From: Segatella paludivivens DSM 17968 = JCM 13650
GTDB lineage: Bacteria > Bacteroidota > Bacteroidia > Bacteroidales > Bacteroidaceae
Length of the DNA stretch: 64,000 nucleotides
NCBI RefSeq assembly: GCF_000373185.1
Contig: NZ_KB890626.1
Span: forward strand, 62,001 to 126,000
Reading direction: 5' to 3'
Position 1 is the first letter of the stretch. Each line of letters opens with the position of its first letter. The notes under the pieces were generated by a model that worked only from the letters and a program-made list of their open reading frames with translations, did not search any database and was not told where the DNA came from. Of the stretch, positions 36,618 to 45,641 are shown in pieces. Both the position numbers and the translations under genes were made by a program.

Positions 36618-37559
36618 ATGAAAATAAAAAGCACTATTGTCTATATAGCTTTGCCGGCCATTGTGGCTGCTTTAGCTATATGGACAATTTTAAGAATATG
36701 GCCAGATGATAATAAAAGTTCATTGGCTTCAGTGGTTAAAATAGATTGTAAGCGCCATTATGTCTTAACTGATAAAAATGGACACAGTCTATTTTTTGCA
36801 TTTATCAATGCAGACAGTCTTATGGAAGGACTTACATGGGACAAAGGAAATATCATAAATAACGAAACCGAATCTGAAGGATTTTGGATAAATCAAAGCT
36901 GGCTCTATCCTTCATGCGAAGGAAAAATAATATCGTCTATCAGTGATACAACAGATATCAGAATAAAGGATATCGCCCCAAAGAGCATTGTTGAGCGACA
37001 GATCGAGTATTTTACTAAAGAGAACAAAAAAATAAATCAGAAACAAAGCGAACTTAAATACTATCTTAGAGTTCACGGAGTTCAAGATGAAGGCTACAAC
37101 ATGGTGGCTAAATATGCTACAAGAATGCACGCATATAAAGACTCCATAAACAAGGAAATCTCTATTCTTAAAGGAATACAGAAATCTAATAACATAAAGA
37201 TATATATTAAAGATCAATATATAGCAACTTACAAAAACAAGGACAAACAAAATATAAAGCAAGTTTGCTATTTGATAAAGAAGTCTTTAGCTAGCAGAAT
37301 ACAGTTGTTAAGTAATTACAATCAGACAACGCCTCATGACGTAAATGCGGTAAGTATTATGCCATGGAAAAGTGATAAGAAGAAAAAGATTATGGCTGTA
37401 AGCTATAAATTCGAAACTCCATGTCCTGAAGAAATTGCTGATAACGGTTCTGCCATATATACAGAGACACTCTTCCACAAGGGATTATTTGCAGGAATAA
37501 AAACTTCAAATGGCGTTATTTGGAGAGAACAAATACATACCTTTATTAATAACAAATAA
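36618..37559 (+). CDS. Membrane-anchored protein of unknown function
   Basis: 313 aa. One N-terminal transmembrane anchor (about 6-25, IVYIALPAIVAALAIWTILR) and a mostly soluble periplasmic body. Residues about 130-185 are charged and likely form a coiled coil (EYFTKENKKINQKQSELKYY). I do not recognise a family. Its location between lolA and a lysozyme-like lipoprotein suggests an envelope job. Confidence 0.72.
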   Translation: MKIKSTIVYIALPAIVAALAIWTILRIWPDDNKSSLASVVKIDCKRHYVLTDKNGHSLFFAFINADSLMEGLTWDKGNIINNETESEGFWINQSWLYPSCEGKIISSISDTTDIRIKDIAPKSIVERQIEYFTKENKKINQKQSELKYYLRVHGVQDEGYNMVAKYATRMHAYKDSINKEISILKGIQKSNNIKIYIKDQYIATYKNKDKQNIKQVCYLIKKSLASRIQLLSNYNQTTPHDVNAVSIMPWKSDKKKKIMAVSYKFETPCPEEIADNGSAIYTETLFHKGLFAGIKTSNGVIWREQIHTFINNK

Positions 37560-37562
37560 AAA

Positions 37563-38699
37563 TTGAAAAAATTACATATATATATAGTGATGTCATTTAC
37601 TCTACTATGCGCTGCATGTGGAGAAATGAATGTTGGTAAAAAGTTTAGTTACGGAATCATTAAACAAGACCATTCTATATATAAGGGCATCATAAATAAA
37701 GGTAAGAAAGATGGTAAGGGAGTCTTTACGGATTCTCTTAAACGAACATTTACTGGTATCTGGCATAATGATACATTAACTAGTGGTACCCGCATTGATT
37801 CAACTGGTATATACATTGGACAGCTTAATGCCAATGGTAATGCTTCCGGACATGGTATTTACAAGTCTAAAGATGGTTTCATATATGAAGGACATTGGGA
37901 AGATGACCAAAAAGATGGATTTGGTATGGCTATACTTTCCAACAACAAACTAAAGATTGGTGAATGGAAAAGCAACAGATACAAAGGTGAGCGTCCTTAC
38001 TACACAAGCGAACGAATATACGGAATCGACATATCAAAATACCAGCATATCGTTGGCAGAAAAAGATATAAAATAAACTGGAACCAATTACGTATAACGA
38101 GTCTTGGGACTTTAAGTAAGAAGCGAATTACGGGGAAAATCAACTACCCAATAAGCTTTATATATATAAAAAGTACAGAAGGGAAAAAACTTTTCAATCC
38201 ATACTACAAAAAAGATTATCATGCAGCCAAAGCTAGAGGCTTGTATACAGGAACTTACCATTACTTTTCTCCTAGTATACCTGCAAGACTACAGGCATAT
38301 AATTTTCTTAAACGATCATATGTTAGGAAGGGAGATCTTCCCCCGGTACTTGATGTAGAACCCTTACCATCACAGGTAAATAAGATTGGTGGTGCAGGTG
38401 TACTATTCAAGAACATAAGGATATGGCTCAGAATTGTAGAACATAATACAGGAAGTAGACCTATTCTATACATAAGCCAATCATTTGTAAACAGATACCT
38501 ACCATTAGCACCAGACTTAGAAAGGGACTATCTTGTATGGATAGCAAGATATGGAGAATACAAACCCGATGTGCATTTGGTATATTGGCAGTTATGCCCT
38601 GACGGAAAGGTAAATGGAATACATCCTAAGGTCGATATAAACGTATTTAATGGCTACAAAGGTGAATTCAATAAGTTTGTCTCTAAGCATACGCTATAA
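37563..38699 (+). CDS. MORN-repeat GH25 lysozyme lipoprotein
   Basis: 378 aa, with a TTG start 3 nt after the preceding stop. Lipoprotein signal ends CAAC or nearby (LLCAAC). Residues about 40-145 contain four to five MORN-like repeats (e.g. YKGIINKGKKDGKGVF, YEGHWEDDQKDGFGMA). Residues about 155-375 are a GH25 lysozyme domain: YGIDISKYQ, FIYIKSTEGKKLFNPYY, the catalytic DxE in PVLDVEP, and YWQLCPDG. It probably cleaves peptidoglycan from the outer-membrane side, with MORN repeats as a membrane or protein-binding module. The combination is unusual. Confidence 0.88.
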   Translation: MKKLHIYIVMSFTLLCAACGEMNVGKKFSYGIIKQDHSIYKGIINKGKKDGKGVFTDSLKRTFTGIWHNDTLTSGTRIDSTGIYIGQLNANGNASGHGIYKSKDGFIYEGHWEDDQKDGFGMAILSNNKLKIGEWKSNRYKGERPYYTSERIYGIDISKYQHIVGRKRYKINWNQLRITSLGTLSKKRITGKINYPISFIYIKSTEGKKLFNPYYKKDYHAAKARGLYTGTYHYFSPSIPARLQAYNFLKRSYVRKGDLPPVLDVEPLPSQVNKIGGAGVLFKNIRIWLRIVEHNTGSRPILYISQSFVNRYLPLAPDLERDYLVWIARYGEYKPDVHLVYWQLCPDGKVNGIHPKVDINVFNGYKGEFNKFVSKHTL

Positions 38700-38746
38700 A
38701 GAATACGTATGAGACATATCATCTTTATGATGAATAAAAAATACAG

Positions 38747-38781
38747 CTCGCTAATATATATTAAGAAATAATATCAGCGAG
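38747..38781 (-). terminator. Terminator of the decayed gene
   Basis: 11-bp stem (38747-38757 with 38771-38781, one mismatch), T-rich tail on the minus strand. It lies just after the pseudogene stop, supporting that an intact gene once ended here. Confidence 0.5.
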
Positions 38782-38797
38782 TTTCTGTTTACCAATA

Positions 38798-38971
38798 TCA
38801 CTTTATTTCATTGTAAAGTAATTCATCTAGCGCTTTATATAATGGGATATCATATCTTTTACATGTAATTCTAACGTTATCATATTTATAGAAACTACTA
38901 TCACACACAACAGTTATCTTTTTTGAATGTGCAAACAAACCTAATTCTAACAAAGAAATGTGTGTGCACGT
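38798..38971 (-). pseudogene. C-terminal remnant of a nucleoside deoxyribosyltransferase-like gene
   Basis: About 54 codons without a start. It reads (from 38956) SLLELGLFAHSKKITVVCD, then FYKYDNVRITCKRYDIPLY, then KALDELLYNEIK and a TGA stop. The ELGLFA ... VVC ... NVRI.C.RY.IPLY pattern resembles the end of the nucleoside 2-deoxyribosyltransferase-like family. The upstream part is lost at the repeat that begins about 38960. It is followed by its terminator. Confidence 0.5.
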
Positions 38972-38981
38972 ACATTATATA
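38960..38981. repeat. Dispersed intergenic repeat, copy 2
   Basis: GTGTGTGCACGTACATTATATA; shares its 3' half with 12511-12540. It marks the break in the decayed gene. Confidence 0.5.
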
Positions 38982-39120
38982 AGCAGAAATGGATGACGTG
39001 GCTAAGACGTAGCTCATCGAAGCTAAATTTTGCAAGCTATGTCTCGCCTTCCCCCTCTGTTTAAAGGCTTTATAAAAGATGTCGGAGCTTTCCGTAGCTA
39101 AAAACGCGAAAAGCGCTAGG
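38982..39120. other. AGCTACG-rich intergenic DNA
   Basis: No gene. Repeats of AGCT(A/T)CG and AGCTCC/AGCTCA type (about 39009-39040 and 39087-39105) resemble motifs at 11860-12720. Confidence 0.4.
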
Positions 39121-39145
39121 GACAATGCCTAAATATACAAAATCA

Positions 39146-39181
39146 AATCGCCACAATAGTTATTACACTACTGTGGCGATT
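39146..39181 (-). terminator. Terminator of the leucine operon
   Basis: 15-bp stem (39146-39160 with 39167-39181, one mismatch) 22 nt after the leuB stop; minus-strand tail is T-rich. Confidence 0.75.
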
Positions 39182-39202
39182 AAATATTTACAGATATATC
39201 TA

Positions 39203-40264
39203 TTAATTATTCTTTATATAATCAGCTATCCATTTTCCAACTTCTGTAGTTCCGTAAGTATTGCCATTTTCAACCTGAATTTCAGGAGTACGTACATTTG
39301 CGTCAAGACTTGCATTTACAGCCTTACGGATAAGTTGTCCCTCTGTGTTAAGTCCGAAGTGCTCAAGAAGCATTGCAGCAGAAAGAATCTGAGCAATAGG
39401 ATTAGCAATATTCTTGCCTGTCGCCTGAGGCCAACTTCCATGAACAGGTTCAAACAAAGGAGTATGCTCACCAAGACTTGCAGATGGCTGAAGTCCCATA
39501 GAACCAGTAATACAACTTGTTTCATCTGTAAGAATGTCACCAAATGTGTTTTCGGTTACGATAACGTCAAAGAAAGTAGGCTCTGTAAGAACACGCATTG
39601 ATGCATTATCTATGAACATGTAATCTGTGTTTACTTCAGGATAAGATGTTTCCATTTCCTTAGCAATCAATCTCCAAAGACGACTTGAAGCAAGAACATT
39701 TGCCTTGTCAACAACTGTAAGGTGCTTATTACGCTTCATCGCTGTATCAAAAGCAACCTTCAAGATGCGTTCAATTTCTGGGCGTGTATAGATGTCTGTA
39801 TCATATGCCTTGTCATTATCCTGATACTTCTCACCAAAATACATACCACCAGTAAGTTCACGAATTACAACAAAATCAGCCCCCTTCAACAATTCATCCT
39901 TCAAAGGAGACTTATGAAGAAGACACTCAAAAGTAGCAACAGGACGCACATTAGCAAAAAGGCCTAACTTCTTACGCATTGCAAGCAGACCCTGTTCTGG
40001 ACGAACCTTAGCAGATGGATTATTGTCAAACTTAGGATCACCTACAGCAGCAAATAAAACAGCATCAGCATCCATACAAACATTAAACGTATCTTCAGGA
40101 AAAGGATCTCCAACTGCGTCAATAGCATGAGCACCGCAAAGAGCCTCAGTATATGTAAACTTGTGGTTAAACTTATCTGCTACCTCATTTAATACAGCAA
40201 CACCTTGTTTCATTATCTCCGGTCCGATACCATCACCGGCCAAAACTGCAATCTTTAAATTCAT
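39203..40264 (-). CDS. leuB: 3-isopropylmalate dehydrogenase
   Basis: Third step of leucine synthesis, oxidative decarboxylation of 3-isopropylmalate with NAD; 353 aa. Landmarks: [10 protein letters not shown], the [13 protein letters not shown] substrate region, [12 protein letters not shown] (metal-binding Asp residues) and the NAD loop [20 protein letters not shown]. Last gene of the leucine operon, 22 nt after the isopropylmalate/citramalate synthase homologue. Confidence 0.96.
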   Translation of the reverse strand: MNLKIAVLAGDGIGPEIMKQGVAVLNEVADKFNHKFTYTEALCGAHAIDAVGDPFPEDTFNVCMDADAVLFAAVGDPKFDNNPSAKVRPEQGLLAMRKKLGLFANVRPVATFECLLHKSPLKDELLKGADFVVIRELTGGMYFGEKYQDNDKAYDTDIYTRPEIERILKVAFDTAMKRNKHLTVVDKANVLASSRLWRLIAKEMETSYPEVNTDYMFIDNASMRVLTEPTFFDVIVTENTFGDILTDETSCITGSMGLQPSASLGEHTPLFEPVHGSWPQATGKNIANPIAQILSAAMLLEHFGLNTEGQLIRKAVNASLDANVRTPEIQVENGNTYGTTEVGKWIADYIKNN

Positions 40265-40286
40265 TATATTATATTTTAAAATTCAT

Positions 40287-41828
40287 TTATCTACTTTCTG
40301 GATTCTCAATCATATTGAGCATCTTTATAGTTGCCTTAATGGCAGCCTCTGTCTGATCGGCATCAAGTCCTCTTGTACGGAACATTTTACCATCACTTTT
40401 AATCCATGTAATAATTGTCTGCACCAAAGCATCCGTACGTCCGCCAGGAGGAATACTTACCTGATAGTTATCCAGCAGCGGAAAATCTCTATTGAGATTA
40501 TTCTTGTAGACTTTACGTAATGCCTTAACAAATGCATCATATTGTCCGTCACCAGTAGAGTCAGCTTCGTAGCAAACATCATTTATTGACACTTTAAGAC
40601 TTGCTATAGGCCGCAAGCCATAAGAAGTTGAAACCATGTAACTTACCAATCTCACTTTTTCATCAGGAATACTATGTTTCAACACATCAGAGACAATATA
40701 TGGCAAGTCCTCCTGAGTAACTAATTCTTTTCTATCGCCAAGCTGAGTTATGCGCTGAGTCACGGCCTTTGTCTGTTCCGGAGTAAGCACGAGTCCTAGT
40801 TCATTAAGATTCTGAGTAATATTTGCTTTACCAGAATTTTTACCAAGGGCATATTCACGATGACGTCCAAATCTTTCAGGAACCAAATCATTACAATATA
40901 GTTTATCTTTATTGTCACCATCTGCATGAACACCAGCAACCTGGGTAAAAACATTATCACCAACAATAGGAGTATTTGGTGCTACAGCAATACCACTGTA
41001 TCCCTCTACAAGATGAGTAATATACACCAAGGATGTCTCGTCAATATTTGTAGAGAAGTCATACATATCCTTCAATACAACATGCACAGACGACAATGGA
41101 GCATTACCACATCTCTCACCCAATCCATTTACAGTGACATGCAAGCCTTTAACTCCTGCCTTAACTGCCGCAAGTGAATTAGCAACAGCCAGATCATAGT
41201 CATTATGAGCATGGAAATCAAAATTCACATCAGGATAACGTTCCACTACCTGACTGATATAATCCATTGTCTGAGTAGGGCTCAATATTCCTAATGTGTC
41301 AGGCAAAAGAAAACGACATATATTCTTGTCATGAAGAGAATCTATAAGCTTAAAAACATATTCGGGTGAATCCTTCATACCTGAAGACCAGTCCTCAAGA
41401 TAAAGATTTACCTGCATATTAGAGTTTTTGGCATAATCAAGTACTTCTACTATATCATGAACATGTTCATCTATCGTTTTCTTCAGCTGCAATTCGCAAT
41501 GCTTCAAACTACCTTTAGCCAAAAGATTTATGACACGACAACCACAATCATGTATCCAATCAACCGACTTATTACCATCAACAAAACCAAGAACCTCAAC
41601 TTTATTGAGCACACCGTTAAGTTCGGCATAACGGCAAATCATGCGTACAGCATCCTTTTCACCTTCTGACACACCTGCAGAAGCTATCTCTATACGATCA
41701 ACTTTTACATCAGACAATAAAGCACGAGCTATCATCAGCTTCTCATGAGGGAGAAAAGACACACCGTTGGTCTGTTCTCCATCACGAAGCGTGCAATCCA
41801 TTATTTCTATTTGTTTGCGTTCTCCCAT
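40287..41828 (-). CDS. Isopropylmalate/citramalate synthase family protein
   Basis: 513-aa second member of the LeuA/CimA family in this operon. TIM barrel with MDCTLRDGEQT at the start and the FHAHNDYDLAVAN and VNGLGERCGNAPL catalytic/metal blocks; a C-terminal regulatory domain (about 385-513, LeuA_dimer-like) is present. Its barrel diverges from the true LeuA (43830-45332), and it lacks LeuA's [13 protein letters not shown]. It may make citramalate from pyruvate for isoleucine, or serve as an alternative LeuA. Overlaps leuD by 22 nt. Confidence 0.85.
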   Translation of the reverse strand: MGERKQIEIMDCTLRDGEQTNGVSFLPHEKLMIARALLSDVKVDRIEIASAGVSEGEKDAVRMICRYAELNGVLNKVEVLGFVDGNKSVDWIHDCGCRVINLLAKGSLKHCELQLKKTIDEHVHDIVEVLDYAKNSNMQVNLYLEDWSSGMKDSPEYVFKLIDSLHDKNICRFLLPDTLGILSPTQTMDYISQVVERYPDVNFDFHAHNDYDLAVANSLAAVKAGVKGLHVTVNGLGERCGNAPLSSVHVVLKDMYDFSTNIDETSLVYITHLVEGYSGIAVAPNTPIVGDNVFTQVAGVHADGDNKDKLYCNDLVPERFGRHREYALGKNSGKANITQNLNELGLVLTPEQTKAVTQRITQLGDRKELVTQEDLPYIVSDVLKHSIPDEKVRLVSYMVSTSYGLRPIASLKVSINDVCYEADSTGDGQYDAFVKALRKVYKNNLNRDFPLLDNYQVSIPPGGRTDALVQTIITWIKSDGKMFRTRGLDADQTEAAIKATIKMLNMIENPESR

Positions 41829-42397
41829 GATTCAACCTTATCACGATTCTCCACAAGGAAGTCTACATCATCAAGACCATTCATAAGACAATGTTTCTTA
41901 TATCCGTTTATTTCAAATCGCTCACTCTTTCCTGTTTTTAAATTAGTAACAACCTGATTTGGTAAATCTACCTTCACCTCCATTTTGTTATCTTCGTTTA
42001 TGCTATCAAAAAGTTCCTGAAGGAAGCCTTCTGACACAACTACAGGAAGCACAAAATTGTTAAGTTCATTATTTTTATGAATATCAGCAAAAAAAGAACT
42101 AATTACGACTCTGAATCCATATCCAGCAATAGCCCAAGCTGCATGTTCACGAGATGAACCTGAACCAAAGTTCTTACCAGCTACAAGTATGACTCCACTG
42201 TATCTAGGATCGTTTAAAACAAAATCTTTCTTTATAGAACCATCCTTATTATATCGCCAATCACGAAATAAATTATCACCAAAACCTTCTTTATCTGTTG
42301 CTTTTAAAAAACGAGCCGGAATTATCTGGTCAGTATCCACGTTCTCTAACGGCAATGGAATACAAGTTGATGTTATAACGTTAAATTTCTGTTTCAT
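41807..42397 (-). CDS. leuD: 3-isopropylmalate dehydratase small subunit
   Basis: Swivelling-domain subunit that completes the isopropylmalate isomerase with LeuC. 196 aa. Landmarks: ENVDTDQIIPARFL at the start and AGKNFGSGSSREHAAWAI, the active-site Ser loop, and FADIHKNNELNN. Lies between leuC (10 nt upstream) and the synthase homologue, which it overlaps. Confidence 0.96.
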   Translation of the reverse strand: MKQKFNVITSTCIPLPLENVDTDQIIPARFLKATDKEGFGDNLFRDWRYNKDGSIKKDFVLNDPRYSGVILVAGKNFGSGSSREHAAWAIAGYGFRVVISSFFADIHKNNELNNFVLPVVVSEGFLQELFDSINEDNKMEVKVDLPNQVVTNLKTGKSERFEINGYKKHCLMNGLDDVDFLVENRDKVESWENANK

Positions 42398-42407
42398 AAT
42401 TATTATA

Positions 42408-43799
42408 TTAAAGAGTTCGTGGATCTGTTATTTTACCCGTTATAGCTGCAGCTGCAGCTATTAGTGGAGAAGCAAGTATTGTACGTGAACCAGGTCCCTG
42501 TCGTCCTTCAAAGTTACGATTACTTGTCGAAACAGAATACTTTCCTGCAGGAATCTTATCATCATTCATTGCAAGGCAAGCAGAACATCCAGGTTGGCGA
42601 ATTTCAAAGCCAGCAGCTTCAACAATCTTGTCAATACCCTCTTCGCGAATTTGCTTATCAACAAGCCAGGAACCAGGAACAAGCCAAGCCGTTACATTAT
42701 CAGCCTTTTTCTTTCCTTTAACAATATTCGCAAAGGCACGGAAATCCTCAATTCTTCCATTGGTACATGCACCAAGGAAAACGTAGTCAATAGCATGACC
42801 AAGAAGTTTCTCACCAGGAGCAAATCCCATATAGTCAAGACTCTTCATGAATGAAGCTTGCTCTTTCTCATCTATTGTATCAAGAGTCGGTATTGTTTCA
42901 TCAATAGCAATACCCATTCCAGGATTAGTACCATAAGTTATACGTGGTGCAATGTCAGAAGCATTAAAATTCAATTCCTTATCAAATATAGCATCGTCTC
43001 CGCTCTTTAAAGTTTTCCAATAAGCTAACGATTTGTCCCATTCTTCTCCTTTTGGAGCATATTCACGACCTTTGATATATTCAAAAGTCTTTTCATCAGG
43101 AGCGACAAAACCTCCACGTGCTCCCATCTCGATAGATAAATTGCATAAAGTCAATCTACCTTCCATAGACATATCACGCACTACATGACCGCTATATTCT
43201 ACAAAATAACCAGTTGCCCCACTAGTAGTAAGTTTGCTCATCAAGTAAAGAGCGACATCCTTAGCTACAACATTAGGACTGAGTTTTCCATTGATGTTTA
43301 TCCTCATACTCTTTGGCTTCTGCTGAAGAATACATTGAGAAGCCATAACCATTTCTACCTCTGATGTGCCAATACCGAAAGCAACAGCACCCATTGCTCC
43401 ATGAGTTGAAGTATGAGAATCACCACATACGATTGTCATTCCTGGCAAAGAGAGTCCCTTCTCAGGACCGACCACATGGATTATACCATTATCTTTGGTA
43501 TTCATCTTAAACTCTTTCAATCCAAAGTCATCACAGTTCTTGTCAAGCGTGTCAAGTTGTTTGCGTGATATAGGATCTTCAACAGGTTTATCCTGATCAT
43601 GAGTAGGTGTATTATGGTCTGGCATACAATATATCTTGTCAGATCTAAAGCACTCCAATCCTCTTGCACGCATTCCTGCAAAAGCCTGTGGTGAAGTTAC
43701 TTCGTGACAATAAAGACGATCTATATATAGTTGTGTAGGACCATCTTTAATGGTCTGAACAACATGTTTGTCCCAAATCTTGTCAAATAATGTATTCAT
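42408..43799 (-). CDS. leuC: 3-isopropylmalate dehydratase large subunit
   Basis: Aconitase-family subunit that isomerises 2- to 3-isopropylmalate. 463 aa. The three Cys ligands of the 4Fe-4S cluster are in [13 protein letters not shown] (one) and GCSACLAMN (two); [20 protein letters not shown] is the conserved active-site block. Second gene after leuA, 30 nt apart. Confidence 0.97.
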   Translation of the reverse strand: MNTLFDKIWDKHVVQTIKDGPTQLYIDRLYCHEVTSPQAFAGMRARGLECFRSDKIYCMPDHNTPTHDQDKPVEDPISRKQLDTLDKNCDDFGLKEFKMNTKDNGIIHVVGPEKGLSLPGMTIVCGDSHTSTHGAMGAVAFGIGTSEVEMVMASQCILQQKPKSMRININGKLSPNVVAKDVALYLMSKLTTSGATGYFVEYSGHVVRDMSMEGRLTLCNLSIEMGARGGFVAPDEKTFEYIKGREYAPKGEEWDKSLAYWKTLKSGDDAIFDKELNFNASDIAPRITYGTNPGMGIAIDETIPTLDTIDEKEQASFMKSLDYMGFAPGEKLLGHAIDYVFLGACTNGRIEDFRAFANIVKGKKKADNVTAWLVPGSWLVDKQIREEGIDKIVEAAGFEIRQPGCSACLAMNDDKIPAGKYSVSTSNRNFEGRQGPGSRTILASPLIAAAAAITGKITDPRTL

Positions 43800-43829
43800 A
43801 AATATGTGTATTTATTATTATTACCTAAA

Positions 43830-45332
43830 TTAGCAAATCTTAAACTTATTGATGCAATCTATGTATGCCTCTACACTGGCAGTTACAATATCTGTATCAG
43901 CACCAAAACCATAATATACATGACCGTCGTATTCTACCTGCATGTGAACTTTACCAACATCATCAGAGCCCTTATCTATTGCCTGAATAGTAAACTCTTT
44001 CAGGGTCATCTTCTTCTGTATGATTTTCTTCAAAGCCTTGATAGCTGCATCTACTGGACCGTTGCCAGAAGATGCTTCTTCAAACTTCTGACCAGATAAG
44101 TCAAGTCCAATGCTTGCAACGCTCTTTACGCCCTTACCTGTAGTTACCTGTAAGTAATCAAGTTTAACTCCATGAGAATCAGTCTGGTCTGCGCCAGCCA
44201 ACATCATAACATCCTCATCGCTAACCTCTTTCTTTTTATCAGCCAACTGTAAGAATTTCTTATATAAATTATCAAGTTTTTCCTCGTCTTCAATATCAAT
44301 GCCATTTACATGCAGACGATATTTCAAAGCTGCTCTTCCTGAACGAGCAGTCAATACTATTGAATTATCATCTAAACCAACATCCTTTGGATTGATTATT
44401 TCATAAGTCTGTACATTCTTCAATATACCATCTTGATGAATACCACTTGAATGTGCAAATGCGTTACGTCCAACAATAGCCTTGTTAGGTTGCACAGGCA
44501 TATTCATCAAGCTAGACACCATTCTAGACATTGGAACAATCTTATTTGTATTGATATTCGTGTCAATGTTGATGCCCTTATGACACTTAAGTATCATAGC
44601 AATTTCTTCAAGGGCAGTGTTACCAGCACGCTCTCCTATTCCATTTATTGTTACTTCTACCTGACGCGCACCATTTAATACTCCTTGAAGTGTATTTGCA
44701 GTAGCCATACCTAAATCGTTATGACAATGAGTTGAAAGTATAGCTTTATCAATACCATTAACATGTTCCATAAGATACTTAATCTTATTTCCATATTCAT
44801 CAGGAAGGCAATAACCTGTTGTGTCAGGGATATTGACAACAGTAGCACCAGCTTTAACAACAGCCTCTACCACTCTTGCCAGATATTCATTATCTGTTCT
44901 ACCTGCATCTTCTGCGTAAAACTCTACATCTTCTACGTATTTTTTTGCATAGCTAACAGCAGCAACTGCACGCTCAATTATCTCTTCTCTATTAGAGTTG
45001 AATTTATACTTGATGTGTGAATCACTAGTTCCTATTCCTGTATGGATACGCTTATGTTTTGCATATTTTAGAGCATCAACAGCACAATCAATATCTTTTT
45101 GCACAGCTCTTGTCAAGGCACATATTGTTGGCCATGTAACAGCTTTGGAAATTTCAACAACAGAATTAAAATCACCTGGAGATGATATAGGGAAACCAGC
45201 CTCAATAACATCTACTCCCAACTGCTCAAGAGCCTTAGCAACCTGTATTTTCTCAACAGTATTCAACTGGCATCCTGGCACCTGTTCACCATCTCTAAGA
45301 GTGGTATCAAAAACAAACAATCTGTCACTCAT
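43830..45332 (-). CDS. leuA: 2-isopropylmalate synthase
   Basis: Committed step of leucine synthesis, acetyl-CoA plus 2-oxoisovalerate. 500 aa. TIM barrel with [26 protein letters not shown] and [13 protein letters not shown] (metal and active-site residues), a flexible joint, and a C-terminal allosteric domain for leucine feedback (about 385-500). First gene of leuA-leuC-leuD-synthase homologue-leuB and under an apparent attenuator located at 45362-45558. Confidence 0.96.
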   Translation of the reverse strand: MSDRLFVFDTTLRDGEQVPGCQLNTVEKIQVAKALEQLGVDVIEAGFPISSPGDFNSVVEISKAVTWPTICALTRAVQKDIDCAVDALKYAKHKRIHTGIGTSDSHIKYKFNSNREEIIERAVAAVSYAKKYVEDVEFYAEDAGRTDNEYLARVVEAVVKAGATVVNIPDTTGYCLPDEYGNKIKYLMEHVNGIDKAILSTHCHNDLGMATANTLQGVLNGARQVEVTINGIGERAGNTALEEIAMILKCHKGINIDTNINTNKIVPMSRMVSSLMNMPVQPNKAIVGRNAFAHSSGIHQDGILKNVQTYEIINPKDVGLDDNSIVLTARSGRAALKYRLHVNGIDIEDEEKLDNLYKKFLQLADKKKEVSDEDVMMLAGADQTDSHGVKLDYLQVTTGKGVKSVASIGLDLSGQKFEEASSGNGPVDAAIKALKKIIQKKMTLKEFTIQAIDKGSDDVGKVHMQVEYDGHVYYGFGADTDIVTASVEAYIDCINKFKIC

Positions 45333-45361
45333 ATATTTGTATATTTAATTATTTCACAATG

Positions 45362-45401
45362 AAAAAGCCTTTCACACTTACACGGAAGTGAGAAAGGCTT
45401 T
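45362..45401 (-). terminator. leuA attenuator terminator
   Basis: 16-bp hairpin (45401-45386 with 45379-45364 on the minus strand, one mismatch) followed by five T residues, 30 nt upstream of the leuA start. Its 5' arm, CTCACTTCC at 45392-45384, can instead pair with GGAAGTGG in the leader coding region (45444-45437). Confidence 0.85.
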
Positions 45402-45420
45402 AAATATCTTTTTACATCAT

Positions 45421-45504
45421 CTATATGCGCACCTTACCACTTCCACTCACTTTTTGAAGTCGAATTCGAATAATAATGCTCAATATGTTTAGAGATGTAA
45501 TCAT
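45421..45504 (-). CDS. leuL: Leader peptide of the leu operon
   Basis: A 27-aa reading frame that starts 17 nt after the inferred transcription start and begins MITSLNILSIIIRIRLQK. Twelve of 27 residues are Ile, Leu or Val, including three consecutive ATT codons. It ends TAG at 45423-45421, 20 nt before the terminator hairpin. If ribosomes stall at the Ile/Leu codons, the region 45437-45444 stays free to form the antiterminator; if they read to the stop, the terminator forms. This reasoning follows classical leu/ilv attenuation. Confidence 0.75.
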   Translation of the reverse strand: MITSLNILSIIIRIRLQKVSGSGKVRI

Positions 45505-45527
45505 ATACTATTTTGTATTTATGGGTG

Positions 45528-45558
45528 CAAAGGTAATGATATTTTCTAAATACACAAA
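45528..45558 (-). promoter_or_regulatory. leu operon promoter
   Basis: On the minus strand, -33 TTTG at 45558-45555, a 19-nt spacer, and -7 TACCTTTG at 45535-45528. Confidence 0.75.
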
Positions 45559-45641
45559 AGAATTAAAACATTTTTATCTAAAAATCTTTCATATTGCTAC
45601 TTTTAGTAACTTTTTAAATCGTTTTTATTATTAATTTCAAA

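Noticed and set aside
38901..39125. 74-codon open frame on the minus strand
   Set aside because: Spans the dispersed repeat and is out of frame with the recognisable gene remnant beneath it.
39125..39601. 158-codon open frame on the plus strand
   Set aside because: Covers the leu terminator and the antisense of leuB; not protein-like.
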